Source: MWCO01 sp964488865
GTDB lineage: Bacteria; Myxococcota_A; Polyangia; Polyangiales; Polyangiaceae
Length of the DNA: 64,000 nt
Direction: 5' to 3'
Assembly (NCBI GenBank): GCA_964488865.1
Contig: CAZAWR010000018.1
Coordinates: forward strand, 1-64,000
In this document: piece after piece, positions 42,786 through 50,802 of the stretch
How positions within the stretch are numbered: position 1 is the stretch's first letter
Layout: each line of letters opens with the position of its first letter
The notes under the pieces: generated by a model
The model's database searches: none
Told to the model about the DNA's origin: nothing
What the model saw: only the letters and a program-made list of their open reading frames with translations
Translations under genes and position numbers: made by a program

Positions 42786-44456
42786 ATGACCAGCAGCGCA
42801 CCGGCAGGGCGTCGGACTTCCTTCGGGAAGTACCGCGCGATCGCGGAGCTCGGTGCGGGGGGTATGGCCGAAGTCTATCTCGCCGTTGCGCAGGGCGTAG
42901 GGGGCTTCAGCAAGCTGCACGTCATCAAGCGATTGCGGGACGAGCTGGCGTCGGAGCCCGAGTTCCTGGTCATGTTCTTGGACGAGGCGAAGCTTGCGGC
43001 CCGCCTCAACCACCCGAACATCGTGCAGACCTACGAGGTCGCCGTCGAGGACGACCAACACTTCCTGGTGTTGGAGTACGTGGACGGGGAACCGCTGCGC
43101 AGCCTCGTGCGCCGTGCGCGGGATGCTGGCGAGCCCATGTCCCTTTCGATCCACGTCAAGATCATTCATGACATGCTCGCCGGACTGCACCACGCTCACG
43201 AAGCGAAAGACTTCGACGGTACCCCGTTGCAGATCGTGCATCGCGACGTGTCTCCGCACAACGTGCTCGTGACCACCGAAGGCCACGTCAAGCTGTTGGA
43301 CTTCGGGGTGGCCAAGGCGATCAACACGCGCGCCAACACGGCGTCCGGCGCCATCAAGGGCAAGGTCCGCTATCTCGCGCCCGAGCAGGTCGCCGGCGAG
43401 CATGTCGATCGTCGCAGCGACTTGTTTGCGGTAGGCGTGATGCTTTGGGAAGCCCTCGCGGACGGCAAGTTCTGGGAAGATCTGCCCGACTACCGCATCC
43501 TCGCCCGCCTTCTGTCCGGTGATCTTCCCGCCGTGAAGCTGGGTCGCTCCGATCCTTGCGCCCAAGATCTCGCGCGCGTCGTCGAGAAGGCGCTCGCGGT
43601 CAAGCCGGAGCACCGCTACGCCACGGCGGCCGAGCTCCGCGACGACCTTGCCGCGCTGCTCGACCGCGCCGGTCCGCGGCCGAGCGATCAAGCGATCGGG
43701 GCCTTCGTCGCTCGCGTGTTCGCCGATCGTAGGGCCCAGATTCACGAGGCGATCGAGCGGAAGCTCGCGGCCTTGGGGGAGGACGACTTCTCCAGCCCAC
43801 TGCTGGACCTGCGAACCGTGCATACGGCGTCGTCCAAGCGGCTACGCAACTCGGACCCGACCCTCCCGATCGGAAGTGGGTCGAACTCAGGGCTCCGGCA
43901 CGCGTCGTCGGGGTCCCTGTCGGAGGCCGCGGAGACCTTGCCAGCTCCTGCCAACGTGCATCGGCCGCGTCGCTGGCTTCGCCCGGTCGCGCTCGTGGCC
44001 GTGGCCGTGTGCGTCCTCGGCGTTGCCGTGCTGCTGACGTTTCGTTCGACGGACTCCACCGAAGCGCCAGCCCTGGTTGCCCCTCCGGCACAGACCCAAA
44101 CGATCCTGGTCGAGGTCGAAACCACACCCGCACATGCCACCATCTCGCTCGACGGCGTCGAGTTCGAAGGCAATCCCTATCGCGGGAGCCATCCGAAGGA
44201 TGGCCGGGAGCATGTGATCGGCGTGCGGGCCGCGGGGTTCGACGACCAGAAGACCACGGTGAGCTTTTCGGACAACGTGAAGATCCGGGTCATGCTCATC
44301 GCTGCCGCCGCTGCGTCGGCAGAGCCGGTCGAATCGACCGAGCCTGCGCGAAGCGAGCCTGTTCGTGTTCCGAGCAATCCGCCTCGCACGCCTCCCCCTC
44401 AGCACACCAAGCCCGCGCCCAAGCACGGGTTCGACCCCGGAGACCCATGGCGATGA
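42786..44456 (+). CDS. Serine/threonine protein kinase with C-terminal PEGA domain
   Basis: A 556-residue Hanks-type kinase. Residues about 14-285 are the kinase domain: GAGGMAEVYLA glycine loop, HVIKRL (catalytic Lys), IVHRDVSPHNVLV catalytic loop, LLDFGVAKA and YLAPEQ. A Ser/Pro-rich juxtamembrane stretch follows, then one membrane segment (VALVAVAVCVLGVAVLLTF, about residue 405-423). An extracytoplasmic PEGA-like domain follows (VEVETTPAHATISLDGVEFE, then VIGVRAAGFDDQ), and a Pro-rich tail. GGGAGG lies 12 bases before the ATG; nearby TTG codons are alternatives. It overlaps the next gene, a TPR-PEGA protein, and the pair probably works together. Confidence 0.94.
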   Translation: MTSSAPAGRRTSFGKYRAIAELGAGGMAEVYLAVAQGVGGFSKLHVIKRLRDELASEPEFLVMFLDEAKLAARLNHPNIVQTYEVAVEDDQHFLVLEYVDGEPLRSLVRRARDAGEPMSLSIHVKIIHDMLAGLHHAHEAKDFDGTPLQIVHRDVSPHNVLVTTEGHVKLLDFGVAKAINTRANTASGAIKGKVRYLAPEQVAGEHVDRRSDLFAVGVMLWEALADGKFWEDLPDYRILARLLSGDLPAVKLGRSDPCAQDLARVVEKALAVKPEHRYATAAELRDDLAALLDRAGPRPSDQAIGAFVARVFADRRAQIHEAIERKLAALGEDDFSSPLLDLRTVHTASSKRLRNSDPTLPIGSGSNSGLRHASSGSLSEAAETLPAPANVHRPRRWLRPVALVAVAVCVLGVAVLLTFRSTDSTEAPALVAPPAQTQTILVEVETTPAHATISLDGVEFEGNPYRGSHPKDGREHVIGVRAAGFDDQKTTVSFSDNVKIRVMLIAAAAASAEPVESTEPARSEPVRVPSNPPRTPPPQHTKPAPKHGFDPGDPWR

Positions 44457-45514
44457 ACCGGAGGGATTGGCTTCGTTTCCCGCGCAGTCTCGTGCTGTGG
44501 CTCGGCCTGCTCGTGGTCTCGGCACCCGTGCGGGCGGAGGCCGGGGACGCGGCACGAGAAAGCTCCGACCCTGGCCCGAGCCCGGAAGCCGTCACCAAGG
44601 CCCGCGAGCACTTCCTGCGCGCCGAGAAGCTCTACAAGGACGGCGCGTTCGAGGCGTCCCTGGTCGAGTTGATCAAGGCCTACGAGATCGCTCCGAGCTA
44701 TCGAATCCTGTACAACATCGGGATCACGAACCTCGAGATCGGCGACTACGCCGCGGCCATCCGAGCCCTTCAGCAATACCTCGCGGAAGGCGGAGAGGAG
44801 GTCCCTGCCGATCGGCGCAGGGCCTTGCCGGAGAAGATCCGATCGCTCCGGGACCGCGTAGCCTACGTCACGGTGGAGACCAACGAAGAAGGTGCCGAGG
44901 TCCTCGTCGACGACATCCCGGTCGGCCGCGTGCCACTGGCTGAGCCCCTGCTGGTCAACGCCGGGCGTCGTCGCGTTGCCGTGTCCCTGCCCGACCGCCC
45001 GCACGTTCGTGAGGTCGTCACCGTCGCTGGGGGTGAATCCGTCAACGTGGTTTTGCGCTTCCCGACGACGGAAGGTCCGCCGCCCGCCGTTCCCGGGCCC
45101 GCGGTCCCGCCCCCGGCGCGCCCACCGAAAACGGCGCCTTCGAAGCCCTCTCCCGAGCGCGTCGAACCCAAGGTCGAAAGCAGCGACACCGGTCTCTGGC
45201 TGGGGTGGACGGCCACGGGATTGCTGGCCACCGGGACGATCGTGACCGGAGTCCTCGCGCTGTCTGCCTCCGACGATCTCGAGGCCGAGCGGACGAGCTA
45301 CGCGTCGGATCCCGGGGCCAAGCGCGACGCGCTGGACGACGCCGCGGATCGCGCCGCACGACTCGGGCTCGTCACCGACATCCTCGGCGCTGCCGCGATC
45401 GTGGTCGGGGGCGTGACGCTGTACGCGACCCTCGCGTCGGACGATCACGAGCGTTCGGGCACGCTGAAGGTGCAGGCCGTACCGGGCAGCCTTCGGGTCC
45501 GCGGTTCGTTCTGA
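44447..45514 (+). CDS. Periplasmic TPR/PEGA protein with C-terminal membrane segments
   Basis: A 355-residue protein with a signal peptide (RFPRSLVLWLGLLVVSAPVRA). Then come TPR-like helices (REHFLRAEKLYKDGAFEAS, YRILYNIGITNLEIGDYAAA), a PEGA domain at about residues 140-205 (YVTVETNEEGAEVLVDD, then VNAGRRRVAVSLPD), a Pro-rich stretch and two hydrophobic segments near residues 250-270 and 310-330. This layout recurs in myxobacteria beside Ser/Thr kinases. GGAG lies just upstream of the ATG; a second ATG six bases later makes an ATGA overlap with the kinase stop. Its role is unknown, perhaps an envelope partner of the kinase. Confidence 0.85.
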   Translation: MAMNRRDWLRFPRSLVLWLGLLVVSAPVRAEAGDAARESSDPGPSPEAVTKAREHFLRAEKLYKDGAFEASLVELIKAYEIAPSYRILYNIGITNLEIGDYAAAIRALQQYLAEGGEEVPADRRRALPEKIRSLRDRVAYVTVETNEEGAEVLVDDIPVGRVPLAEPLLVNAGRRRVAVSLPDRPHVREVVTVAGGESVNVVLRFPTTEGPPPAVPGPAVPPPARPPKTAPSKPSPERVEPKVESSDTGLWLGWTATGLLATGTIVTGVLALSASDDLEAERTSYASDPGAKRDALDDAADRAARLGLVTDILGAAAIVVGGVTLYATLASDDHERSGTLKVQAVPGSLRVRGSF

Positions 45515-45591
45515 CAAGGACGGCCTCGGGTCGAACACGAAGACGTGCTCGCAGATCGCGTACACGTGGACCGTCGCGCCAAGCCGTTGGG

Positions 45592-46788
45592 TCACCGCGC
45601 AAGGCAGTCGTCCAAAGCCGGATCGTTTTCAGCGGAACAGACCGAGCCCGGGTTCGGTGGCGGCGCTGCCTGAATCCCCGCGAGCCGTGTGGGCAGCGTC
45701 GTGAACCCCGCAGCCATGGTGAACCCGTCGCAAGGTCTGTTCGGGTCGACTTGTCCGTCCATCAGGGTGTCAGCTGCGCCGCAGAACATCTCGCGCAGGA
45801 TCGGGTATTGCGAATCGTTTCGACACATGGAAGGCAAGCCCATGAACGGCGGCACCACCTTCGAAAGCCACGACAGCGCCGTCGTCACGGAGAACCGCCC
45901 AGTGAGCACCGGCTGCGTCAAGGACCACGCCTTCGTCGCAGGGTCTTGCCTGAGCAAACCCGTCACCATCGCGTCCACGAGCTCGAACTCGACCCCGACC
46001 ATGTTGAACGCGATAGGTCCGTCGAACTTCGCAACCAGTGTGTAGCTCGTCACGTAGGCTTCGCGGGTGACGAACGCCGACTCCCACTGCTCAGGGTCGT
46101 CGCTTTGCTCGCCACCCGCCACGGAAGAAGGGCTCACGGTCCACGCGTCCGTTCCGTCCCAACGGGGCGTGTCCGAGCCATCCGTCGTGACCAGGCCGGT
46201 CGGTACGAACAACTCCACGCTGAGCCGATCGTCAAACGGCTTCCCCGAGTAATCCCTCACGCGTATGAGCCCGTCGGGAGTCACCACGCCAGCCCGAATG
46301 GAATCGGTCACGTTCTGCGTGGATATCGGCGTGAAGCCGAGGAGCGCGGCCTCCTTGTAGATCGTCTGCAGGTTTCCGTTGTCGCGCCCCTCTGCGAAGT
46401 CCTGAACCGTCCCTGAGGCCCACGCGTGCGGTCTGCACGACATCGCCCTCTCATCCGTGGAGCACAGGCCGTCCAGATCGTACCCGAGGACATCCGCATC
46501 GGGGGGCTGCCCGTCCAAACCGTCACCGTAGTTGTGCCCAACGAGGACCGACGTGAAGGAGAAGAGATCCCCTGCGTCCTGCACGTCCGAACGCTCGGGC
46601 GGGCGCGCCAGCTCGCACATCGTGCAAACCTTCTGGCCGAGATCACACACGCCGTTCACGCCGAACCGCTCGCAGTCGACGTCCGATTCACACTGATCGC
46701 GGCCCTTGTCGATGACCAAGGAGCACGATTCCAGCATCGCGAACGCGGCCAGGGCGAAGAACACGCCGAGACCTTCTACGTTCCTCAT
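45592..46788 (-). CDS. Predicted lipoprotein of unknown function
   Basis: A 398-residue lipoprotein: signal MRNVEGLGVFFALAAFAMLE then SCSLV (lipobox LESC). A Cys-rich segment follows (DQCESDVDCERFGVNGVCD, then KVCTMCELARPP), resembling the ESDVDC motifs common in myxobacterial surface proteins. The remaining 320 residues are mixed, with Trp- and Asp-rich turns and a few later Cys (FCGAAD, RPCDGF, SVCSAE). No enzyme motif is seen. The ATG at 46788 has GGAGG ten bases upstream. It is divergent from the IgGFc-binding-like gene with about 230 bases between them and no other gene there. Confidence 0.75.
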   Translation of the reverse strand: MRNVEGLGVFFALAAFAMLESCSLVIDKGRDQCESDVDCERFGVNGVCDLGQKVCTMCELARPPERSDVQDAGDLFSFTSVLVGHNYGDGLDGQPPDADVLGYDLDGLCSTDERAMSCRPHAWASGTVQDFAEGRDNGNLQTIYKEAALLGFTPISTQNVTDSIRAGVVTPDGLIRVRDYSGKPFDDRLSVELFVPTGLVTTDGSDTPRWDGTDAWTVSPSSVAGGEQSDDPEQWESAFVTREAYVTSYTLVAKFDGPIAFNMVGVEFELVDAMVTGLLRQDPATKAWSLTQPVLTGRFSVTTALSWLSKVVPPFMGLPSMCRNDSQYPILREMFCGAADTLMDGQVDPNRPCDGFTMAAGFTTLPTRLAGIQAAPPPNPGSVCSAENDPALDDCLAR

Positions 46789-47017
46789 GACCGACTTGGC
46801 CTCCGACCCATGCCCATGTTGTTTCAATATCACGATTCCAAATTGCTGGGCAATGCGGGGACGTTGGATTGAGATCTACCGCTCGAAACAGACGAGCCAG
46901 TCTTGGTCCAGGCTCATGGGCGCGTCCCGTGTTTCGGTCGGTGCCCGAAAGTTGTGGTCAAATCAAAAGTAGGAAGTTGCACTCGACGCAGGTCGTCTAA
47001 TCTCGTACGACACAGGC

Positions 47018-48871
47018 ATGAGCGCTTTCGGTTACCGGGTCGCCTCCACCGTATGGGCCGCCGCGCTTGCGATCGGCACACCCGCCTGTTCCGCGTCGAG
47101 CTCCTCCAACGACTTCAAAAGCGGACCGACAGGCACGGGCGGTGACACGCAAGATGCCTCCACCTTTCTACCGCCCGACGCGTCCCCGGCGACGGACGCC
47201 TCCTCCGTGCTCGACGCCTCGTCGAACGACGGTTCCGACCCTTGCACGATCCCATGCTCCTACGATTACAAGCAAGTGCTCCACTGTGGCAGCGTCGTCC
47301 AGGAGTGCGAAGCAGGAACGCTGTGCTCGGCAGGTGTCTGCAAACCCGCCTGCAGCGCGGCCAACGAGAACCGATCCAGTGTGGGCTGCGAGTACTACCC
47401 GGTGCAAATGGACGGCTATTCCGTCTCGACGGGTGGTTGCTTCGCGGTGTTCTTGGCGAACACCTCCGACGTGGAAGCGCACGTGCAGATTCGCTGGAAG
47501 GGACAGGACCTGGACACGTCGACGTTCGGCCGCATTCCCGCGGGAACGGGGAGCAACCTGACGTATGAACCGTTCGATCCCGCCGGGGGGATTCCTGCCG
47601 GGGAGGTAGGTATCTTCTTTTTGGCCGGTCCCGACATGAGCGACAACAGCGGCGCGTCCGTGAAGTGTCCTGTTGCTCCGGCGGTCGTCGGGCTCGAGGC
47701 CCAGGTGCAAGGCACCGGAGTCGGCAACGCCTTCCACGTCACCACCGACATGCCGGTCGTGGCCTACCAGATGCTGCCCTACGGCGGGGGGTCGGCGACG
47801 GTCACCGGCGCGTCGTTGCTTCTGCCCACGAGCGCGTGGGACACCAACTACATCGCGATCAACGCCTATCCCAAGAGCGCCGTTCCCTTCCAAGGCTCGC
47901 TCCCGTCGATGAACATCATTGCGATGCACGACGACACCGTAGTGTCGATTCGGCCGGTGGTGCCGATCGTCGGCGGCAAGGGTGTGCCCGCGGCCGGGGC
48001 GAACCAGGTGATGCAGATGACGCTCCAACGGGGGGAGCAGTTCCAAGTCAGCCAGGACCTCGAGCTCACGGGCAGCCCGGTGGAAGCGAGCAAGCCAATC
48101 GGGCTGATGGCGGGCCATCAGTGCCTGAACGTGCCGGTCCACAAGATGTACTGCGATCACGCGGAGCAGCAGATTCCGCCGGTCAAGGCCCTGGGCTCGG
48201 AGTATGTGGCCGTCACCCACCGCCAACGCTCCAACGTGCAGGAAAACCCGCCCTGGCGCTTCGTAGGGGCGGTGGACGGGACCGCGTTGGTCTTCGACCC
48301 GCCCGTCCACGATCCGGTGACCATCGGCCTCGGTCAAGTCTTCGAGCTATCCACGCCGATACCTTTCGTCGTGCGCAGCCAAGACGCCGACCACCCTTTC
48401 CTGGTCTTCGCATACATGACGGGCTCGATGATGTCGACGCCGGGGTACGGAGACTCGGACTTCGTTCGCGTGACGCCGTCGGGCCAGTACATGGGACGGT
48501 ACGTGTTTTTCACCGACCCCACATACCCCGAGGTGAACCTTGTGGTGGTTCGCACGAGGGGGGGGGCTGGGTTCGCGAACGTCGAGCTTGATTGCGCGGG
48601 GCCGATTGGGGGGTGGATGCCCGTTGGGAGCGAAGGCGCCTATGAGTTCGCGCGCGTCGACTTGGTCCGGCATAACTTCGCGAACCAGGGCAACTGCAGC
48701 AACGGTCGCCACGAGATGCGCTCGACGGAGCCCTTCGGGCTCTGGATTTGGGGCTGGGGCACGCCGGAAACCGGCCAAAACCCCCAAACCGTCAACGTCT
48801 CCTACGGCTACCCGGCGGGAGAGAACGTCCGTCCGATCAACCAGGTGTACGTGCCGCCCCAGCCCAAGTAG
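47018..48871 (+). CDS. IgGFc-binding-protein-like lipoprotein
   Basis: A 617-residue lipoprotein (lipobox TPAC near residue 24) with an Asp/Ser/Ala-rich linker. A short Cys-rich segment follows (CTIPCSYDYKQVLHCG, then CEAGTLCSAGVC). From about residue 110 to the end is a domain like the N-terminal part of IgGFc-binding proteins: VVAYQMLPYGGGSATVTGAS, LLLPTSAWDTNYIAI, FVFDPP-type strands and FGLWIWGWGTPE. The same domain occurs in secreted adhesins of Myxococcota. Antibody binding is not implied; a surface adhesion role is inferred. The ATG at 47018 has only a weak ribosome-binding site. Confidence 0.82.
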   Translation: MSAFGYRVASTVWAAALAIGTPACSASSSSNDFKSGPTGTGGDTQDASTFLPPDASPATDASSVLDASSNDGSDPCTIPCSYDYKQVLHCGSVVQECEAGTLCSAGVCKPACSAANENRSSVGCEYYPVQMDGYSVSTGGCFAVFLANTSDVEAHVQIRWKGQDLDTSTFGRIPAGTGSNLTYEPFDPAGGIPAGEVGIFFLAGPDMSDNSGASVKCPVAPAVVGLEAQVQGTGVGNAFHVTTDMPVVAYQMLPYGGGSATVTGASLLLPTSAWDTNYIAINAYPKSAVPFQGSLPSMNIIAMHDDTVVSIRPVVPIVGGKGVPAAGANQVMQMTLQRGEQFQVSQDLELTGSPVEASKPIGLMAGHQCLNVPVHKMYCDHAEQQIPPVKALGSEYVAVTHRQRSNVQENPPWRFVGAVDGTALVFDPPVHDPVTIGLGQVFELSTPIPFVVRSQDADHPFLVFAYMTGSMMSTPGYGDSDFVRVTPSGQYMGRYVFFTDPTYPEVNLVVVRTRGGAGFANVELDCAGPIGGWMPVGSEGAYEFARVDLVRHNFANQGNCSNGRHEMRSTEPFGLWIWGWGTPETGQNPQTVNVSYGYPAGENVRPINQVYVPPQPK

Positions 48872-48922
48872 GGGGGATTCAGATCGGTCTGGTCGCCTGG
48901 TCAGGTGTCGCCGGCATGGGCT

Positions 48923-48936
48923 GGGTCGATCGACCC
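48923..48936 (+). terminator. 14-bp perfect palindrome between convergent genes
   Basis: GGGTCGATCGACCC is a perfect palindrome (five-base-pair stem with a GATC loop) in the 81-base gap between two converging lipoprotein genes. It is followed on the + strand by a pyrimidine run ending CTCTTTTC. It is a modest terminator candidate for the rightward gene. Confidence 0.35.
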
Positions 48937-48952
48937 CGGACGTCTCCCTCTC

Positions 48953-49378
48953 CTACCTCTTTTCGCAGTGCAGCTGCCCATCTGGGCAGTACTTGATGTC
49001 CACGATGGTGTGGGGCGTGGGGCTGTTCAGCAACTCGACGTAGAGGTAGGCCCTGCCGTCTCGTTCTCGGAACCTGCGGTACTCGAAGCGGGACCCGGCC
49101 ATTTGCGTGCGAAGCTGCCAGCTCGGGGGACTTGCGGCCTCCCAGTTCGGTGGCAGGCTGGTGTCGTAGAAGTCCTTCACCACCTGAGCCCCGGCCGGTG
49201 CGGTGAAGTGAGCGAGCCTGACCCCCAGCACCTCGGTTTGCGACACGGCCGTGGAGCCGGGGTAGATGGGCACGCTTGCCGGCAGCGTGACCCCTGCGCT
49301 CTTGCCGCAAGGACAACAGCCCCCCAGCAGGGCCAGGGCACAGGCGGTGGCGAACGCAGGGGCAGAGATGCGACGCAT
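48953..49378 (-). CDS. Small predicted lipoprotein
   Basis: A 141-residue lipoprotein with signal MRRISAPAFATACALALLGG and then CCPCGKS (lipobox LGGC). The mature part begins VPIYPGSTAVSQTEVLG, then VVKDFYDTSLPPNWE, and later FEYRRFRERDGRAYLYVELL. The order PxYPGS, then a helix with FY and a strand, resembles small periplasmic proteins of unknown function seen in several phyla. GAGGAG lies six bases before the ATG. It is divergent from the GH16 gene. Confidence 0.82.
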   Translation of the reverse strand: MRRISAPAFATACALALLGGCCPCGKSAGVTLPASVPIYPGSTAVSQTEVLGVRLAHFTAPAGAQVVKDFYDTSLPPNWEAASPPSWQLRTQMAGSRFEYRRFRERDGRAYLYVELLNSPTPHTIVDIKYCPDGQLHCEKR

Positions 49379-49594
49379 GGCGGACTCCTCGTGAACGGCT
49401 GCTGAGTGGGCGCTCTTTCGAGATTCCCCAGGCCTTATCGTGCCCGATCGCAGGACGATTGCCCAGTGTTGTCTCGCGTCCCGCGCGCACGAGCACGGGC
49501 CCCTGCTCCGATCGCAAGGTCGTTCCCTCATGCCATGCAGCCCTGTCTTGGAGTATCGTGTGTCGGTTTCGGGCAGAGGGAAGGAAGGTTCGAG

Positions 49595-50659
49595 ATGGTT
49601 CGCGACAGGAAGATGACCTTGGGGTGCGTGGTTTCGCTTCTCGCCTGCATGACGACGGCCTGTTCCGAGGACGAAGGGAGTGGGGCTGGCGGCACGGGTG
49701 GCGCGGGGGGCTCGGGCGGCGCAGGCGTGGGAGGTGCCGGGGGGACCGGGACGGGCGGCAGTTCCACCGGGGGCGGCGCGGGGGACGCTGGCACGGGAGG
49801 GACCGGGGCAGCCGGCGCTACGGGAGGCGCGGCGGGAGTGTCCGGATCCGCCGGCGACGGGGGTGACGCCGGTGAAGCCGGTGCGGCCGGAGCCGATCCC
49901 GGTCGTCCACAACTCGGTGATACCGACGCAGAGGGCCGCACGCTCGTGTGGGCCGAGGAGTTCGACGGTCCGGAGATCGACCGGACCTTGTGGGGCAATG
50001 AGGTCGGTATGATCCGCAACCAGGAGGAGCAGTACTACACGACCGACCCAAAGAACCAGTTCGTCGAGAACGGCGATCTCGTCATTCGGGGCATTCGAGA
50101 GAGCTTCGAGGGCGCCGAGTACACCTCGGCCTCCCTCACGACCGAAGGCTTCCACGACTTCCTGTACGGCAAGCTGGAAGGGCGCATCAAGGTGCCCGGG
50201 GGCCAAGGGTGCTGGCCTGCGTTCTGGATGCTGCCCGCCCACAAGGACAAGTACGACGGATACCCTCCTTACGGCTCCTGGTGGCCTGCTGGAGGGGAGA
50301 TCGACATCATGGAGTTCGTGAGCCAGGACCCCTCCACGGTGTACGGTACGGCGCACTATCTCCAGAACGGGGGCCATGCGTCGAGCGGGAGCAACACGGT
50401 ATTGTCCCAGCCCGTGTCCCAGGACTATCACGTATTCGCGATCGAATGGTCACCGACGCAGATAGCGTGGTTCGTGGACGACGTTCCTTTCCACACGTTC
50501 GAGAGTGCGGGCCCATTCGACGGGTTGACGCCGTTCAACGACAGCATGTATTTGATCTTGAACCTGGCGATTGGCGGAACGTGGCCGGAGGACCCGGACC
50601 CTGGGGTGTATCCGCAAGAGATGCGGGTCGACTGGGTGCGGCACTGGACGGGACCGTGA
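49595..50659 (+). CDS. Glycoside hydrolase family 16 lipoprotein (laminarinase-like)
   Basis: A 354-residue lipoprotein (signal ending MTTACSEDE; lipobox TTAC). A linker of about 80 residues is almost all Gly, Ala, Thr and Ser. The GH16 domain runs from about residue 105 to the end. It has LVWAEEFDGPEIDRTLW, the GRIKVPGGQGCWPAFWMLP segment and the catalytic GEIDIMEF motif (two Glu and an Asp), followed by HVFAIEWSPTQIAWFVDD and LILNLAIGGTWP. GH16 enzymes cleave beta-1,3/1,4-glucans or galactans; the E-I-D-I-M-E form with the extra Met is typical of laminarinases. GGAAGG lies before the ATG at 49595. It probably degrades external glucans. Confidence 0.93.
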   Translation: MVRDRKMTLGCVVSLLACMTTACSEDEGSGAGGTGGAGGSGGAGVGGAGGTGTGGSSTGGGAGDAGTGGTGAAGATGGAAGVSGSAGDGGDAGEAGAAGADPGRPQLGDTDAEGRTLVWAEEFDGPEIDRTLWGNEVGMIRNQEEQYYTTDPKNQFVENGDLVIRGIRESFEGAEYTSASLTTEGFHDFLYGKLEGRIKVPGGQGCWPAFWMLPAHKDKYDGYPPYGSWWPAGGEIDIMEFVSQDPSTVYGTAHYLQNGGHASSGSNTVLSQPVSQDYHVFAIEWSPTQIAWFVDDVPFHTFESAGPFDGLTPFNDSMYLILNLAIGGTWPEDPDPGVYPQEMRVDWVRHWTGP

Positions 50660-50802
50660 GGGGCTCCCGTTCTTGAGCGGAGCGCCCGTCCATCCTTCCA
50701 TCGCATCGTTGCGAGCGATTCGACCCATGAGTGTCGCTAAAGCACGTTTGAATCCGAGGGGGTGGGACGCTATGGTTGCATGCGTGTTGTCGAGGTGTAG
50801 GA

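Noticed and set aside
44447..45514. Extended 501-codon frame from 44009
   Set aside because: The upstream part is a shadow of the kinase gene; the signal peptide and GGAG support the start at 44447 or 44453.
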